A stretch of DNA of 45,743 nt from an uncultured Clostridia bacterium (GCA_944368775.1 CALVXB010000006.1:72196-117938); one strand, 5' to 3'; positions 9,028 through 18,376 are shown, counted from the first letter of the stretch. Notes: generated by a model from the letters alone, not told the origin. Numbers and translations: made by a program.

Positions 9028-9456
9028 ATGAACGTAAAACTGAATGACAACGTAGTCGTGATCGCCGGCAAAGACAAGGGCAAAACGGGCCGCGTGGTCA
9101 ATACCGACCCCAAGGCCGGCCGCGTCGCCGTGCAGGGCGTCAACCTCCAAAAAAAGCACCAGAAGGCGCGCAGAGCGAACGACGTCTCTAAGATCATCGA
9201 GCGCGAAGGGCTGATCGACGCATCCAACGTGATGGTCATCTGCGACAAGTGCGGCAAGGCGACGCGCGTCAAGCACGCGTTCGTCGAGGTAGACGGCAAG
9301 ACCAAAAAGGTGCGCGTATGCAAGTGCGGCGCCGTGCTCGACAAGGCGTACAAAAAGCCCTCGAAGGCCGCCGCCGAAGAGACTGCCGCTCCCAAAAAGC
9401 GCACCAGAAAGCGCACTGCCAAGGCGGAGGCCGCGGCAGAAGAGAAGAAGGACTGA
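9028..9456 (+). CDS. rplX: 50S ribosomal protein L24 with basic C-terminal extension
   Basis: 142 residues; the usual L24 is about 103. The KOW domain (VVVIAGKDKGKTGRVV) is at 8-23. C72-x-x-C75 and C98-x-C100 form a zinc-ribbon-like set seen in some L24. Residues 110-142 are an extra Ala/Lys/Glu-rich tail, probably disordered. L24 starts 50S assembly and lies near the tunnel exit. Confidence 0.96.
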   Translation: MNVKLNDNVVVIAGKDKGKTGRVVNTDPKAGRVAVQGVNLQKKHQKARRANDVSKIIEREGLIDASNVMVICDKCGKATRVKHAFVEVDGKTKKVRVCKCGAVLDKAYKKPSKAAAEETAAPKKRTRKRTAKAEAAAEEKKD

Positions 9457-9472
9457 GGCGAGGTGACACCCA

Positions 9473-10030
9473 ATGGCAGAAAAAGCATATAAAAACAGAG
9501 TCAAAGAGGCATACGAGACGGAAGTCGTGCCTTACCTCGTCAAAAAGTTCGGCTACAAGAACGTGAACGAGGTCCCCAAGATGGTCAAGATCGTGATCAA
9601 CTCCGGTCTCGGCGACATCAAGGACAACGCGAAGAGCGTGCAGATCGCGCACGACGAGCTCAAGGCGATCGCCGGGCAGAAGCCGGTCATCACCAAGGCG
9701 AAAAAGTCTGTCGCGAACTTCAAGGTCCGCGAGGGCATGAACGTCGGCCTGAAGGTCACCCTCCGCAACGACCGTATGTACGAGTTCTACGATAAATTCG
9801 TGTCCATCGCGCTGCCGCGCATGCGCGACTTCCGCGGCGTGTCCGCAAACTCCTTCGACGGCCGCGGCAACTACGCGCTGGGCGTCAAAGAACAGCTGAT
9901 CTTCCCCGAGATCTCCTACGACCAGGTCGAGAAGATCCGCGGCTTCGATATCTGCATCGTGACCACGGCGAAGACGGATGAAGAGGCGAAAGAGCTTCTC
10001 GGGGCAATGGGAATGCCCTTCAAGAAATAA
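9473..10030 (+). CDS. rplE: 50S ribosomal protein L5
   Basis: 185 residues, normal. The core [20 protein letters not shown] and [19 protein letters not shown] are family hallmarks. L5 binds 5S rRNA in the central protuberance and contacts S13. Confidence 0.98.
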   Translation: MAEKAYKNRVKEAYETEVVPYLVKKFGYKNVNEVPKMVKIVINSGLGDIKDNAKSVQIAHDELKAIAGQKPVITKAKKSVANFKVREGMNVGLKVTLRNDRMYEFYDKFVSIALPRMRDFRGVSANSFDGRGNYALGVKEQLIFPEISYDQVEKIRGFDICIVTTAKTDEEAKELLGAMGMPFKK

Positions 10031-10042
10031 GGAGAACGGACC

Positions 10043-10228
10043 ATGGCTAAAAAATCAATGATCAATAAACAGCAGAGAACGCCGAAATTTTCTACACGGG
10101 CGTACACCCGCTGCAGCATCTGCGGGCGTCCGCACGCCGTTCTGCGCAAATACGGCATCTGCCGTATCTGCTTCCGCAACCTCGCGTACAAGGGGCAGAT
10201 CCCGGGCGTGAAAAAGGCGAGCTGGTAA
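10043..10228 (+). CDS. rpsN: 30S ribosomal protein S14, type Z (zinc-binding)
   Basis: 61 residues, the short zinc form. C24-x-x-C27 and C40-x-x-C43 make the zinc ribbon. Many Firmicutes also keep a zinc-free paralogue that replaces this protein when zinc is scarce; none is in this window. Standard place between rplE and rpsH. Confidence 0.98.
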   Translation: MAKKSMINKQQRTPKFSTRAYTRCSICGRPHAVLRKYGICRICFRNLAYKGQIPGVKKASW

Positions 10229-10239
10229 GGAGGCACACA

Positions 10240-10632
10240 ATGACAGATCCCATCGCAGATATGCTGACAAGAATCCGGAACGCCCTGACCGCCAAGCATG
10301 AGACGGTCGAGGTGCCCGCTTCCAATATGAAGAAGGCGATCGCGCAGATCCTGCTGGACGAAGGCTACGTCAAGAGCGTCGACTTTGCCGACGACGGCCT
10401 CTCCGGCAAGCTCGTGATCGGGCTCAAGTACGCCGACGGAAACAAGCCGGTCATCTCCGGCCTCAAGAGAGTTTCCAAGCCCGGCCTGCGTACCTATGCG
10501 GGCGCAGAAAATATGCCCAAGGTGCTCGGAGGTTTGGGCACGGCCATCGTTTCCACCTCCAAAGGAATCATGACGGACAGGCAGGCCAAGGCCGCGAACG
10601 TGGGCGGCGAAGTGCTCTGCTTCGTCTGGTAA
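10240..10632 (+). CDS. rpsH: 30S ribosomal protein S8
   Basis: 130 residues. It starts [16 protein letters not shown] and has the [10 protein letters not shown] and [12 protein letters not shown] motifs. S8 is a primary 16S-binding protein and the autogenous regulator of the spc operon in E. coli. Confidence 0.98.
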   Translation: MTDPIADMLTRIRNALTAKHETVEVPASNMKKAIAQILLDEGYVKSVDFADDGLSGKLVIGLKYADGNKPVISGLKRVSKPGLRTYAGAENMPKVLGGLGTAIVSTSKGIMTDRQAKAANVGGEVLCFVW

Positions 10633-10643
10633 GGAGGCAAGCA

Positions 10644-11183
10644 ATGTCGAGAATAGGAAAAATGCCTGTCGCGATCCCCGCGGGCGTGACGGTCGACGTC
10701 AAAGACGGCAAGATGATCGTCAAGGGGCCCAAGGGCACGCTGGAACAGGATATCGACGCGCGCATCGAAGTCAAGGTCGAGGGCGCCGTCGCGACGCTGA
10801 CCCGCGCGAACGACTCGAAGGAGCTGCGCGCCAAGCACGGGCTGTACCGCGCGCTGCTGCACAACATGGTGACGGGCGTGACCAGCGGTTACAGCAAGAA
10901 CCTGGTCATCAACGGCGTCGGTTACAAGGTCGCCAAGCAGGGCAACAAGATCGTGCTCAACATCGGCTATTCGCACCCCGTGGAATACGCGGAGTCGGAG
11001 GGAATCAAGCTCGAGTGCCCCACGCAGACGGAGATCTCCGTTTCGGGCATCGACAAGGTCAAGGTCGGCCAGGTCGCGGCGAACATCCGCTCGCTGCGCG
11101 AGCCTGAACCGTACCACGGCTACGGCATCCGCTATAAGGATGAGGTCATCGAGCGCAAGGAAGGCAAGACGGCCGGCAAATAA
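10644..11183 (+). CDS. rplF: 50S ribosomal protein L6
   Basis: 179 residues, normal, with the duplicated L6 fold. It starts MSRIGKMPVAIPAGVTV and ends in the EPYHGYGIRYKDEVIERKEG segment that contacts the sarcin-ricin loop region. Confidence 0.98.
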   Translation: MSRIGKMPVAIPAGVTVDVKDGKMIVKGPKGTLEQDIDARIEVKVEGAVATLTRANDSKELRAKHGLYRALLHNMVTGVTSGYSKNLVINGVGYKVAKQGNKIVLNIGYSHPVEYAESEGIKLECPTQTEISVSGIDKVKVGQVAANIRSLREPEPYHGYGIRYKDEVIERKEGKTAGK

Positions 11184-11196
11184 AGGAGCGTAAACC

Positions 11197-11565
11197 ATGA
11201 TTTCGAAAAAAGATAAAAACGCAGACAGGCTGCAGCGCCATGCGCGCGTCCGCAAAAAGATCGCGGGCACCGCAGAGACGCCCCGCTTCAACGTATACAG
11301 GAGCCTCAATCACATTTACGTTCAGGTGATCGACGACGTCAAGGGCGTCACGCTCGTATCCGCATCCACCATGGAAAAGGCCATCAAGGAAAAGATCAAA
11401 GATCTGACCAAGACGGAGGCCGCCAAGGTGGTCGGCGCGGAAGCCGCCAAAAAGGCGCTGGCCGCGGGCATCGATACGGTCGTGTTCGACCGCGGCGGCT
11501 ACATCTTTACGGGCCGCGTCAAGGGTGTCGCCGACGGCGCGAGAGAAGCCGGGCTTAAATTCTGA
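11197..11565 (+). CDS. rplR: 50S ribosomal protein L18
   Basis: 122 residues. [20 protein letters not shown] and the end [13 protein letters not shown] are family signatures. It binds 5S rRNA together with L5. Confidence 0.98.
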   Translation: MISKKDKNADRLQRHARVRKKIAGTAETPRFNVYRSLNHIYVQVIDDVKGVTLVSASTMEKAIKEKIKDLTKTEAAKVVGAEAAKKALAAGIDTVVFDRGGYIFTGRVKGVADGAREAGLKF

Positions 11566-11579
11566 GAGGAGAGTGTACC

Positions 11580-12101
11580 ATGGCAAGAGAAGACAGAAGA
11601 CCTGCAAGAAGGCAGGAAGAAAACGACGGGTTCATCAAAAAGCTCATCCAGGTCAATCGCGTCACCAAGGTCGTCAAGGGCGGCCGCACGATGCGCTTTG
11701 CGGCGCTCGTCGTGGTCGGCGACGGCAAGGGCCGCGTCGGCGTAGGCTCGGGCAAGGCGAACGAAGTGCCCGAGGCGATCGAAAAGGCGACCTTGCAGGC
11801 TAAAAAGAACCTGATCAACGTGCCCATGCTCGATTCCACCATCCCGCACGAGGTGCACGGCCGGTTCGGCCGCGGCTACGTCTACATGATGCCCGCGGCA
11901 GAAGGTACCGGCGTCATCGCGGGCGGCCCCGTCCGCGCGGTCATGGAAGCCGCCGGCATCAAGGATATCCGCACCAAGTCGCACGGCACGAGCAACCCCG
12001 TCAACTGCGTCAAGGCTACCATTGCCGGCCTCGCGCAGCTGCGCACGGCCGAGCAGGTCGCGGCGCTGCGCGGCAAGACCGTAGAAGAGATCATCGGCTG
12101 A
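11580..12101 (+). CDS. rpsE: 30S ribosomal protein S5
   Basis: 173 residues. An N-terminal double-stranded-RNA-binding fold ([16 protein letters not shown] type core) is followed by the [16 protein letters not shown] domain. It affects decoding fidelity and is the classical site of spectinomycin resistance. Normal length. Confidence 0.98.
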   Translation: MAREDRRPARRQEENDGFIKKLIQVNRVTKVVKGGRTMRFAALVVVGDGKGRVGVGSGKANEVPEAIEKATLQAKKNLINVPMLDSTIPHEVHGRFGRGYVYMMPAAEGTGVIAGGPVRAVMEAAGIKDIRTKSHGTSNPVNCVKATIAGLAQLRTAEQVAALRGKTVEEIIG

Positions 12102-12117
12102 GGAGGGCACTTTACAA

Positions 12118-12297
12118 ATGGCACAGATCAAAGTAACGTTGGTAAAGAGCACCATCGGCAGCACGCAGACGCAGAAGGCGACGGTCGCGGCGCTGGGTCT
12201 GAAAAAGATCCGTTCTTTCCGCGTCCACGAAGATACGCCCTCCGTCCGCGGCCAGATCAAAAAAGTGTCTCACCTGGTCAAGGTCGAGAACGTGTAA
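12118..12297 (+). CDS. rpmD: 50S ribosomal protein L30
   Basis: A 59-residue gene between rpsE and rplO. It reads MAQIKVTLVKSTIGS, then TVAALGLKKI and ends VSHLVKVENV, matching the single-domain bacterial L30. AGGAGGG at 12101-12107 precedes the ATG at 12118. Confidence 0.97.
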   Translation: MAQIKVTLVKSTIGSTQTQKATVAALGLKKIRSFRVHEDTPSVRGQIKKVSHLVKVENV

Positions 12298-12309
12298 GGA
12301 GCGTGCATT

Positions 12310-12756
12310 ATGAGAATTGATACCATTCAACCCGCGATCGGCTCGAACACGCCTGCCAAGCGCCTGGGGCGCGGCATCGGCTCGGGCCTGGGCAAAACGA
12401 GCGGCAAGGGCCACAAGGGCCAGTGGGCGCGTTCGGGCGGCGGCGTTCGCCCCGGATTTGAAGGCGGCCAGACCCCCATCCATCGCCGTCTCCCCAAGCG
12501 CGGCTTCAACAACCGCTTCCGCAAGGAATACGTCATCGTCAACCTCTCCGCTTTGGCGCAGGTCGAAGCGGGCACGGTCGTCGATTACGAATACGTTATG
12601 GCGAACAAGCTCGCCAAACAGGTAAAAGATAACAGCGGCCTGAAGGTCCTCGGCGGCGGCGAACTCAAAAACGCCATCACCGTCAAGGCGGCGAAGTTCT
12701 CCGCTTCCGCGAAAGAAGCGATCGAGAAAGCGGGCGGCAGTGCGGAAACACTCTGA
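12310..12756 (+). CDS. rplO: 50S ribosomal protein L15
   Basis: 148 residues, normal. The glycine-rich N-terminal half ([20 protein letters not shown]) threads into 23S rRNA and a globular C-terminal half follows. It is the last gene before an 83-nt gap with two hairpins and secY. Confidence 0.98.
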   Translation: MRIDTIQPAIGSNTPAKRLGRGIGSGLGKTSGKGHKGQWARSGGGVRPGFEGGQTPIHRRLPKRGFNNRFRKEYVIVNLSALAQVEAGTVVDYEYVMANKLAKQVKDNSGLKVLGGGELKNAITVKAAKFSASAKEAIEKAGGSAETL

Positions 12757-12757
12757 T

Positions 12758-12814
12758 TTCCGCGTTCCGCCGCGTTCGCGGAAGGGGGAATCGTCCTCTC
12801 CGGGTGTCGGAGAG
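12758..12814 (+). promoter_or_regulatory. Two hairpins between rplO and secY
   Basis: TTCCGCG (12758-12764) pairs with CGCGGAA (12777-12783). CTCTCCG (12796-12802) pairs with CGGAGAG (12808-12814) across a 5-nt loop. Neither has a T tract. They sit between the ribosomal genes and secY, where yield per gene must drop, so a processing or decay role is plausible. Confidence 0.5.
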
Positions 12815-12839
12815 TTACCTTCATGAATAGGAGAACAAG

Positions 12840-14186
12840 ATGTTCGAAACTTTAAAAAACGCTTTTAAAGTCAAAGAGATCCGGAAGAAGCTCATCATCA
12901 CGCTTCTCCTGTTGCTCGTCTATCGTCTCGGCTGCTATATTCCCGTTCCGGGCCTGGCTACGGACGCCTTTTCTACGGCAGTCGAAGGCAACAACTTCCT
13001 GACCCTGATGAACAGCGTCACGGGCGGCGCGCTGGCAAACGGCACGCTGTTCGCGCTCGGCATCGGGCCGTATATCAACTCGTCCATTATCGTGCAGCTG
13101 CTCTGCGTCGGCATCCCCGCGCTCGAGCGCCTCACAAAACAGGGTGAAGAAGGCAAAAAGAAGATCGCCGCCATCACCCGCTGGCTGACCCTCGCCCTCG
13201 CCATCATCCAGGCGGTCGGCGTCGTCATTGCCTTCGGCAGCTCCGCTACCGATCCCGAAACCGGCGAATCGCTCAACGTCATCAGCTCGCAGGTCACTGC
13301 GCTGTTCTTCGGCCAGCAGTGGCTCGTGTACATCTACATGATCATCCTGTATTCCGCGGGCGCCATGCTCACCATGTGGCTGGGCGAGCGCATCACCGAA
13401 TACGGCGTCGGCAACGGTATTTCCCTCATCATCTTCCTCGGCATCATCTCGACTGCCGGCACGACGCTCTTCATCGAGCCCATCCAGCAGGCCGTCGCGG
13501 GTACCTTTGCACCCTCGCAGATCATTTCGATCGTATTGTTCATCATCATCGCGATCGCCATCTTTGCAGCGATCGTCACCGTCGACCTCGCCGAGCGCCG
13601 CGTTCCCGTGCAGTACGCCAAGCAGGTCAAGGGCCGCAAGATGTACGGCGGGCAGTCTACCGTCATCCCGATCAAAATTTCGGGCAGCGGCGTCATGCCC
13701 CTCATCTTCGCCTTCGCGATCATCAGCCTCCCCGACCTCATCATGGGCCTCTTCTGGGACGGCTACTCGACCAGCTGGTACGCACAGAACATCAGCAACG
13801 GCCAAGGGCCGTGGGGCTGGGTCTACATCCTCGTGCTGTGCCTGCTCATCTTCGCGTTCTCTTTCTTCTACGCGCAGATCCAATTCAACCCCGAGGATAT
13901 CTCCAAGAGCATCCAGCAGAACGGCGGCTTTATCCCCGGCATCCGCCCGGGCCGCCCGACGGCAGATTATTTGAAGAAGATCTCCAACCGCATCACGCTG
14001 TTCGGCGCCATCTTCCTCTCGCTCGTCGCCTTCGTTCCGTCCTTTGCTTTCAGCTTCGCCGGAAGCCAATACGTGAACGTATTCTCGACGACAGGTATCC
14101 TCATCGTGGTCTCCGTCGCGCTCGAGTTTGACAAGCAGCTGCAGTCGCAGTTGATGATGAAGAACTATAAAGGCTTCTTGAAATAA
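12840..14186 (+). CDS. secY: Protein translocase subunit SecY
   Basis: 448 residues with ten hydrophobic segments, the expected topology of the Sec channel subunit. The start region (KEIRKKLIITLLLLLVYRLG), the plug region after the first membrane helix and the AERRVPVQYAKQVKGRKMYG loop are SecY signatures. It forms the membrane channel with SecE and SecG for SecA- and ribosome-driven export. RBS AGGAG precedes 12840. A tandem repeat follows it instead of the usual short gap to adk. Confidence 0.98.
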   Translation: MFETLKNAFKVKEIRKKLIITLLLLLVYRLGCYIPVPGLATDAFSTAVEGNNFLTLMNSVTGGALANGTLFALGIGPYINSSIIVQLLCVGIPALERLTKQGEEGKKKIAAITRWLTLALAIIQAVGVVIAFGSSATDPETGESLNVISSQVTALFFGQQWLVYIYMIILYSAGAMLTMWLGERITEYGVGNGISLIIFLGIISTAGTTLFIEPIQQAVAGTFAPSQIISIVLFIIIAIAIFAAIVTVDLAERRVPVQYAKQVKGRKMYGGQSTVIPIKISGSGVMPLIFAFAIISLPDLIMGLFWDGYSTSWYAQNISNGQGPWGWVYILVLCLLIFAFSFFYAQIQFNPEDISKSIQQNGGFIPGIRPGRPTADYLKKISNRITLFGAIFLSLVAFVPSFAFSFAGSQYVNVFSTTGILIVVSVALEFDKQLQSQLMMKNYKGFLK

Positions 14187-14194
14187 TTTTTTCG

Positions 14195-14475
14195 GTTCGC
14201 ATCCATCGCGCAATACTTTGTTGGGCTTGCGTTTTGCTTCGGGTCACGTACGTCTGTGTACGCTCCCCTCGCAAAGCCGCGCCCGCCTCGTCTTGCGCGC
14301 GGCTGCTTGCCGAAAAGGGGTTCGTTCGCATCCATCGCGCAATACTTTGTTGGGCTTGCGTTTTGCTTCGGGTCACGTACGTCTGTGTACGCTCCCCTCG
14401 CAAAGCCGCGCCCGCCTCGTCTTGCGCGCGGCTGCTTGCCGAAAAGGGGTTCGTTCGCATCCATCGCGCAATACT
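14195..14475. repeat. Tandem 129-bp repeat between secY and adk (2.2 copies)
   Basis: Copies lie at 14195-14323 and 14324-14452, with a truncated third of 23 nt at 14453-14475, all beginning GTTCGCATCCATCGCGC. The two full copies match apart from one or two bases at the junction. Each copy contains an imperfect GC-rich stem (14271-14310 and 14400-14439) joining GCCGCGC with GCGCGGC, and an ACGTACGT core. The period is a multiple of three, so 43-residue repeated open frames appear on both strands, but they have no ribosome binding site or recognisable domain. Near-identity of the copies points to recent duplication. Confidence 0.85.
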
Positions 14476-14618
14476 CAACCTTCTAAAATTTGCGCGCAGG
14501 CTTGCCGAAACGAAGGACCTGTCAGAACAAAGCAGACCCCGCGCCCGCCGCGCACGGCGCGGCGGGGCAGCGGACAAATTCAAAATCAAAAAAAATAAAA
14601 CACCGGGAGGAGGAACGC
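14476..14618. other. Non-coding stretch before adk
   Basis: TGCGCGCAGGCTTGCCGAAA (14491-14510) looks like a decayed echo of the 129-bp unit. The rest is GC-rich, then A-rich before the adk ribosome binding site. No promoter or terminator is clear, so adk probably depends on read-through. Confidence 0.4.
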
Positions 14619-15242
14619 ATGAACATCATTCTGTTGGGCGCGCCGGGTGCCGGCAAGGGCACGCAGGCGACGCGCATCTCGGAAAAGTACGGCCTGCCGC
14701 ACATTTCGACGGGCGACATCTTCCGCGACAACATCAAGCGCGGCACCGAGATCGGGCTTCTGGCAAAGTCTTACACCGATAAAGGGCAGCTCGTCCCCGA
14801 CGAGGTCACCTGCAAGATCGTCGAAGGCCGTCTCGCCGAAGAAGACTGCAAGGGCGGGTACCTCCTCGACGGGTTCCCCCGCAACCTGTTCCAGGCGCAG
14901 GAGCTGGATAAATTTTCGAAGGTGGATGCGGTCATCAACATCGACATCGACCTCTCCCTCCTGATGGACCGCCTGTGCGGCCGCCGCGTGTGCAAGAGCT
15001 GCGGCGAAAGCTACCACGTCAACTTCCTGAACGGCAAGACCACCTGCGACAAGTGCGGCGGCGAGCTGTACCAGCGCAAAGACGACAACGAAGAGACGGT
15101 CGGCAACCGCCTGAAGGTGTACACCGAGCAGACCGCTCCCCTGATCGACTACTACAAGGGCAAGGGCGTGCTCATCGACATCGACGGCGTCGGCGCGATC
15201 GACGAAGTGTTTGCGCGCATCTGCGCGGCGCTGGACAAATAA
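14619..15242 (+). CDS. adk: Adenylate kinase
   Basis: 207 residues from ATG 14619, preceded by GGGAGGAGG; a longer upstream frame lacks support. Walker A is GAPGAGKGT at about 7-15. The LID carries a structural zinc site, C125-x-x-C128 and C143-x-x-C146, typical of Gram-positive long-form Adk. It interconverts ATP + AMP and 2 ADP. The secY-adk-map order is standard in Firmicutes. Confidence 0.97.
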   Translation: MNIILLGAPGAGKGTQATRISEKYGLPHISTGDIFRDNIKRGTEIGLLAKSYTDKGQLVPDEVTCKIVEGRLAEEDCKGGYLLDGFPRNLFQAQELDKFSKVDAVINIDIDLSLLMDRLCGRRVCKSCGESYHVNFLNGKTTCDKCGGELYQRKDDNEETVGNRLKVYTEQTAPLIDYYKGKGVLIDIDGVGAIDEVFARICAALDK

Positions 15243-15266
15243 GCAAACTTTTTTAAGAAGGCGAAC

Positions 15267-16010
15267 ATGATCATCGTAAAGACAGAGCAAGAGATCGATG
15301 CCATGCGCGAGCCGTGCGCCATCGTGCGCGACACGCTCGCCTACGTCGGCTCGCTCGTCCGCCCGGGCGTCACCACGCAAGAGCTGGACGAGGCCGCCGA
15401 GGGGTATATCCGTTCCCGCGGGGCGATCCCGTCCTGCCTGGGCTACTGCGGGTACCCCGCCAGCATCTGCGCCTCCGTCAACGAAGAGGTCGTGCACGGC
15501 ATCCCCGGCCCGCGCATTTTGCGCGAGGGAGACATCGTCAGCATCGACCTGTGCGCCTATAAAAACGGATTCCACGGCGACGGCGCCCGCACCTTTGCGG
15601 TCGGGAGCATCGATGCGGAAAAGCAGAAGCTGCTCCGCGTCACCGAAGAGTGCTTCTTCAAGGGCGTCGAAAATCTGCGCGCGGGCACGCCGCTGTATGA
15701 CATCGGCGCCGCCGTGCAGAAGCACGCCGAAGAGAACGGGTTTTCCGTCGTGCGCGAGTACGTCGGGCACGGCATCGGCCACGAGATGCACGAGGACCCC
15801 TCCGTGCCCAACTACGGCAAGCGGGGTACGGGCGTCCGTCTGCGGGCGGGCACCGTGCTGTGCGTCGAGCCGATGATCTTGGCGGGCGACCGCCATGTGC
15901 GCGTGCTTGCAGACGGCTGGACGGCCGTCACGCAGGATAAGCGGCCCGCGGCACATTACGAAAACACGCTGGTCGTCCGCGAGGGCGGCATCGAGATACT
16001 CACACTGTAA
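15267..16010 (+). CDS. map: Type I methionine aminopeptidase
   Basis: 247 residues, the short bacterial form without an N-terminal extension. The metal-site segments are present: SIDLCAYKNGFHGDGARTF (two Asp), VGHGIGHEMHED (His) and CVEPMIL (Glu), plus a late Glu. It removes the initiator Met after deformylation. It lies 24 nt after adk, with AAGAAGG as ribosome binding site. Confidence 0.97.
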   Translation: MIIVKTEQEIDAMREPCAIVRDTLAYVGSLVRPGVTTQELDEAAEGYIRSRGAIPSCLGYCGYPASICASVNEEVVHGIPGPRILREGDIVSIDLCAYKNGFHGDGARTFAVGSIDAEKQKLLRVTEECFFKGVENLRAGTPLYDIGAAVQKHAEENGFSVVREYVGHGIGHEMHEDPSVPNYGKRGTGVRLRAGTVLCVEPMILAGDRHVRVLADGWTAVTQDKRPAAHYENTLVVREGGIEILTL

Positions 16011-16016
16011 AGCGCC

Positions 16017-16310
16017 ATGAAAGTACAACGACCGCAGCCGGGCGGCACGGCGCAGAGCGTCGCCGGGCGCGACAAGGGCAGGTATTACCTGATCTTGTCC
16101 GCCGAGGGCGAGGCGCTGCTGCTCACCGACGGGTATTACCGCCCCGTCTCCCGCCCCAAGCGCAAAAACGGGAAGCATGTGCGGCTGCTGCCGGTCTTTT
16201 GGCCGGAACTCGCGTCGGCGGCCTCGGAAGGCAAAGACGTGAACAGCGAAGTCCGCGCGCGGCTCCTGCACCTGGCGCGCGAGCGCGGCGCAGCGGGCGA
16301 GCGGCCGTAG
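16017..16310 (+). CDS. KOW-domain RNA-binding protein (L14e/L6e/L27e-like)
   Basis: 97 residues. A KOW-like core ([18 protein letters not shown], then [20 protein letters not shown]) matches the small Firmicutes protein regularly found between map and infA. Its role is thought to be ribosomal but is not well defined. It starts 6 nt after map, so it is translationally coupled. Confidence 0.85.
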   Translation: MKVQRPQPGGTAQSVAGRDKGRYYLILSAEGEALLLTDGYYRPVSRPKRKNGKHVRLLPVFWPELASAASEGKDVNSEVRARLLHLARERGAAGERP

Positions 16311-16377
16311 GCCGCCGTCCCCGCGCAAAGGGTGCGGGCAGGCAAAAGGGCAAAAATTCATTTTCGGAGGAAAGATT

Positions 16378-16599
16378 GTGTCCAAAGACGACGTCATCGA
16401 AGCGGAAGGTAAGATCATCGAGGCTTTGCCGAACGCGACGTTCAAAGTGCAGCTTTCAAACGGGTATGTGATCACCGCGTACATTTCGGGCAAGCTGCGC
16501 ATGAACTATATCCGCATCATCCCGGGCGACACGGTGAAGTTGGAAATGAGCCCGTACGACCTGACCAAGGGGCGGATCACCTGGCGCAGCAAAAACTGA
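16378..16599 (+). CDS. infA: Translation initiation factor IF-1
   Basis: 73 residues with a GTG start at 16378, placed by CGGAGGA at 16365-16371 and the conserved [20 protein letters not shown] beginning. The OB fold and the [18 protein letters not shown] end are standard. IF-1 blocks the A site during initiation. Confidence 0.97.
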   Translation: MSKDDVIEAEGKIIEALPNATFKVQLSNGYVITAYISGKLRMNYIRIIPGDTVKLEMSPYDLTKGRITWRSKN

Positions 16600-16706
16600 G
16601 CCAAAGCGATACACTTGCCGCGCAGCAGGCGCGGCGGACCGGCCGCTCCCCGCGCGGGCAGCGCACCGCAAATTTTTTGCAGAAATAATTTCGGAGGAAT
16701 AAAGAA

Positions 16707-16823
16707 ATGAAAGTCAGACCGTCTGTCAAGCCGATGTGCGACAAATGCAAAGTGATCAAGAGAAACGGCAAGGTCATGGTGATCTGTTCCAAAAACAAGA
16801 GCCACAAGCAGAGACAGGGCTAA
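16707..16823 (+). CDS. rpmJ: 50S ribosomal protein L36
   Basis: 38 residues, starting [19 protein letters not shown]. The zinc ligands C11, C14, C27 and H33 are all present, so this is the zinc form. It is one residue longer than usual at the last loop ([12 protein letters not shown]). Preceded by CGGAGGA. Confidence 0.97.
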   Translation: MKVRPSVKPMCDKCKVIKRNGKVMVICSKNKSHKQRQG

Positions 16824-16948
16824 TCGCGCGAAAATAATCTCGGGCGCGGCGGCGCAGGCGCCATTCCGAATTTTGCCGTGCGCGCGCGTTCCGGACGTAT
16901 ATACACAACCATTACCATAAAAATCCAAACGGAGGTCAACAAGGACAT

Positions 16949-17317
16949 ATGGCACGTATCGCCGGTGTAGATCTGCCCAGAGAAAAGCGGGTGGAAATCG
17001 GTCTTACCTATATCTACGGAATCGGTCTTACCACGTCGAAGAAGATCCTTGCCGCGACGGGCATCAACCCCGACACCCGCGTCAAAGATCTTGACGAAAA
17101 CGACGTTTCCAAGCTGAGAGAATATATCGACCACAACTTGCGCGTGGAGGGCGAACTCCGCGGCGAGGTCAACCTGAACATCAAGCGCCTGATGGAGATC
17201 GGGTGCTATCGCGGCATCCGCCACAGAAAGGGCCTCCCCGTCCGCGGGCAGAGCTCTAAGCGCAACGCGCGCACCCGCAAGGGCCCGCGCCGCACCGTCG
17301 CGAAGAAGAAGAAATAA
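16949..17317 (+). CDS. rpsM: 30S ribosomal protein S13
   Basis: 122 residues. It starts [20 protein letters not shown] and has the [17 protein letters not shown] helix-turn and a basic tail ([12 protein letters not shown]) that reaches the P-site tRNA. First of the alpha-operon block after rpmJ. Confidence 0.98.
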   Translation: MARIAGVDLPREKRVEIGLTYIYGIGLTTSKKILAATGINPDTRVKDLDENDVSKLREYIDHNLRVEGELRGEVNLNIKRLMEIGCYRGIRHRKGLPVRGQSSKRNARTRKGPRRTVAKKKK

Positions 17318-17336
17318 TCGAGGAGGATAAGATACT

Positions 17337-17735
17337 ATGGCAGCAACGAAAAAAGTCGCGCAGGTACGCCGCCGCAAAGAGCTGAAAAAGATCGACAAGG
17401 GTCAGGCGCATATCCAGTCCTCGTTCAACAACACGCTGGTCACGATCACGGATATGAACGGCAACGCGATCTCCTGGTCGAGCGCAGGCAGCCTCGGCTT
17501 TAAGGGTTCGCGTAAGGGCACGCCGTTTGCGGCGCAGTCTGCGGCAGATACCGCCGCGCGCATCGCAAAGGAGCACGGCCTCCGCTCGGTCGAAGTGTAC
17601 GTCAAGGGCCCGGGCGCAGGCAGAGAGGCGGCCATCCGCGCACTCGCCGCGGCCGATCTCGAGATCACGCTGATCACCGACGTTTCTCCCATCCCGCACA
17701 ACGGATGCCGTCCCCCGAAACGCCGCAGAGTATAA
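17337..17735 (+). CDS. rpsK: 30S ribosomal protein S11
   Basis: 132 residues, normal. It contains [16 protein letters not shown] and the C-terminal [18 protein letters not shown], which is nearly invariant in S11. Located in the 30S platform. Confidence 0.98.
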   Translation: MAATKKVAQVRRRKELKKIDKGQAHIQSSFNNTLVTITDMNGNAISWSSAGSLGFKGSRKGTPFAAQSAADTAARIAKEHGLRSVEVYVKGPGAGREAAIRALAAADLEITLITDVSPIPHNGCRPPKRRRV

Positions 17736-17753
17736 CGCAAGGAGAGCAGATAC

Positions 17754-18344
17754 ATGGCTACGAGCAAATATAATAAGTTAAAGAGATGCAGATTCCTCGA
17801 GCTTGACCCCGCTTCCGTCGGATGCTACAAAAAGTCTATCCGCACCAGCGGCAGAAAGTCGAGAAAGATTTCCGAATACGGCCTGCAGCTGCGCGAAAAA
17901 CAGCGCGCAAAGTTCATCTATTGCGTCAACGAAAAGCAGATCCGCAAGTACTACGAAATGGCCGACCGCATGAAGGGCATCACCGGTGAAAACATGCTCG
18001 CCCTTCTCGAGCGTCGCCTCGACAACGTCGTCTACCGCATGGGCCTGGCGGCGACCCGCCAGCAGGCGCGCCAGCTTGTCAACCACGCGCACTTCTCCGT
18101 CAACGGCAAAAAGGTCAACATTCCCTCCTACATCGTCAAGGCGGGAGACGTCATCGCCGTGCGCGAGAACAGAAAGTCGAATAAATATTTCACGGCAGTC
18201 AAAGAGAGCAAGCTCACGCCCGCACCCAAGTGGCTTGAGTTTGACGCAGAAAAACTCGAAGGAAAGGTCATTGCGATCCCTGCACGCGAGGAGATCGATA
18301 CGCAGATCGCCGAACACATGATTGTTGAGCTGTACTCCAAGTAA
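17754..18344 (+). CDS. rpsD: 30S ribosomal protein S4
   Basis: 196 residues. The N-terminus lacks the paired Cys-x-x-Cys of the zinc form, so this is the zinc-independent type. An S4 RNA-binding domain ([20 protein letters not shown]) lies at about 90-110. S4 nucleates 30S assembly and often regulates its own operon. Confidence 0.97.
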   Translation: MATSKYNKLKRCRFLELDPASVGCYKKSIRTSGRKSRKISEYGLQLREKQRAKFIYCVNEKQIRKYYEMADRMKGITGENMLALLERRLDNVVYRMGLAATRQQARQLVNHAHFSVNGKKVNIPSYIVKAGDVIAVRENRKSNKYFTAVKESKLTPAPKWLEFDAEKLEGKVIAIPAREEIDTQIAEHMIVELYSK

Positions 18345-18376
18345 GAAGCAACGCCGCAGCAAGGAGGTAATAACGC

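Noticed and set aside
12852..14213. Open minus-strand frame of 453 codons over secY
   Set aside because: It is the complement of secY, strongly Asp/Glu/Arg-biased, with no start signal.
14165..14464. 43-residue repeated peptide frames in the 129-bp repeat
   Set aside because: Frames are open on both strands only because the period is a multiple of three and GC-rich. No ribosome binding site or recognised domain was found, though translation is not excluded.
14195..14475. CRISPR array
   Set aside because: The copies are adjoining, with no unique spacers, and the unit is far too long.
14586..16502. Open minus-strand frame of 638 codons over adk, map and infA
   Set aside because: It opposes three highly conserved genes and has no domain or ribosome binding site.
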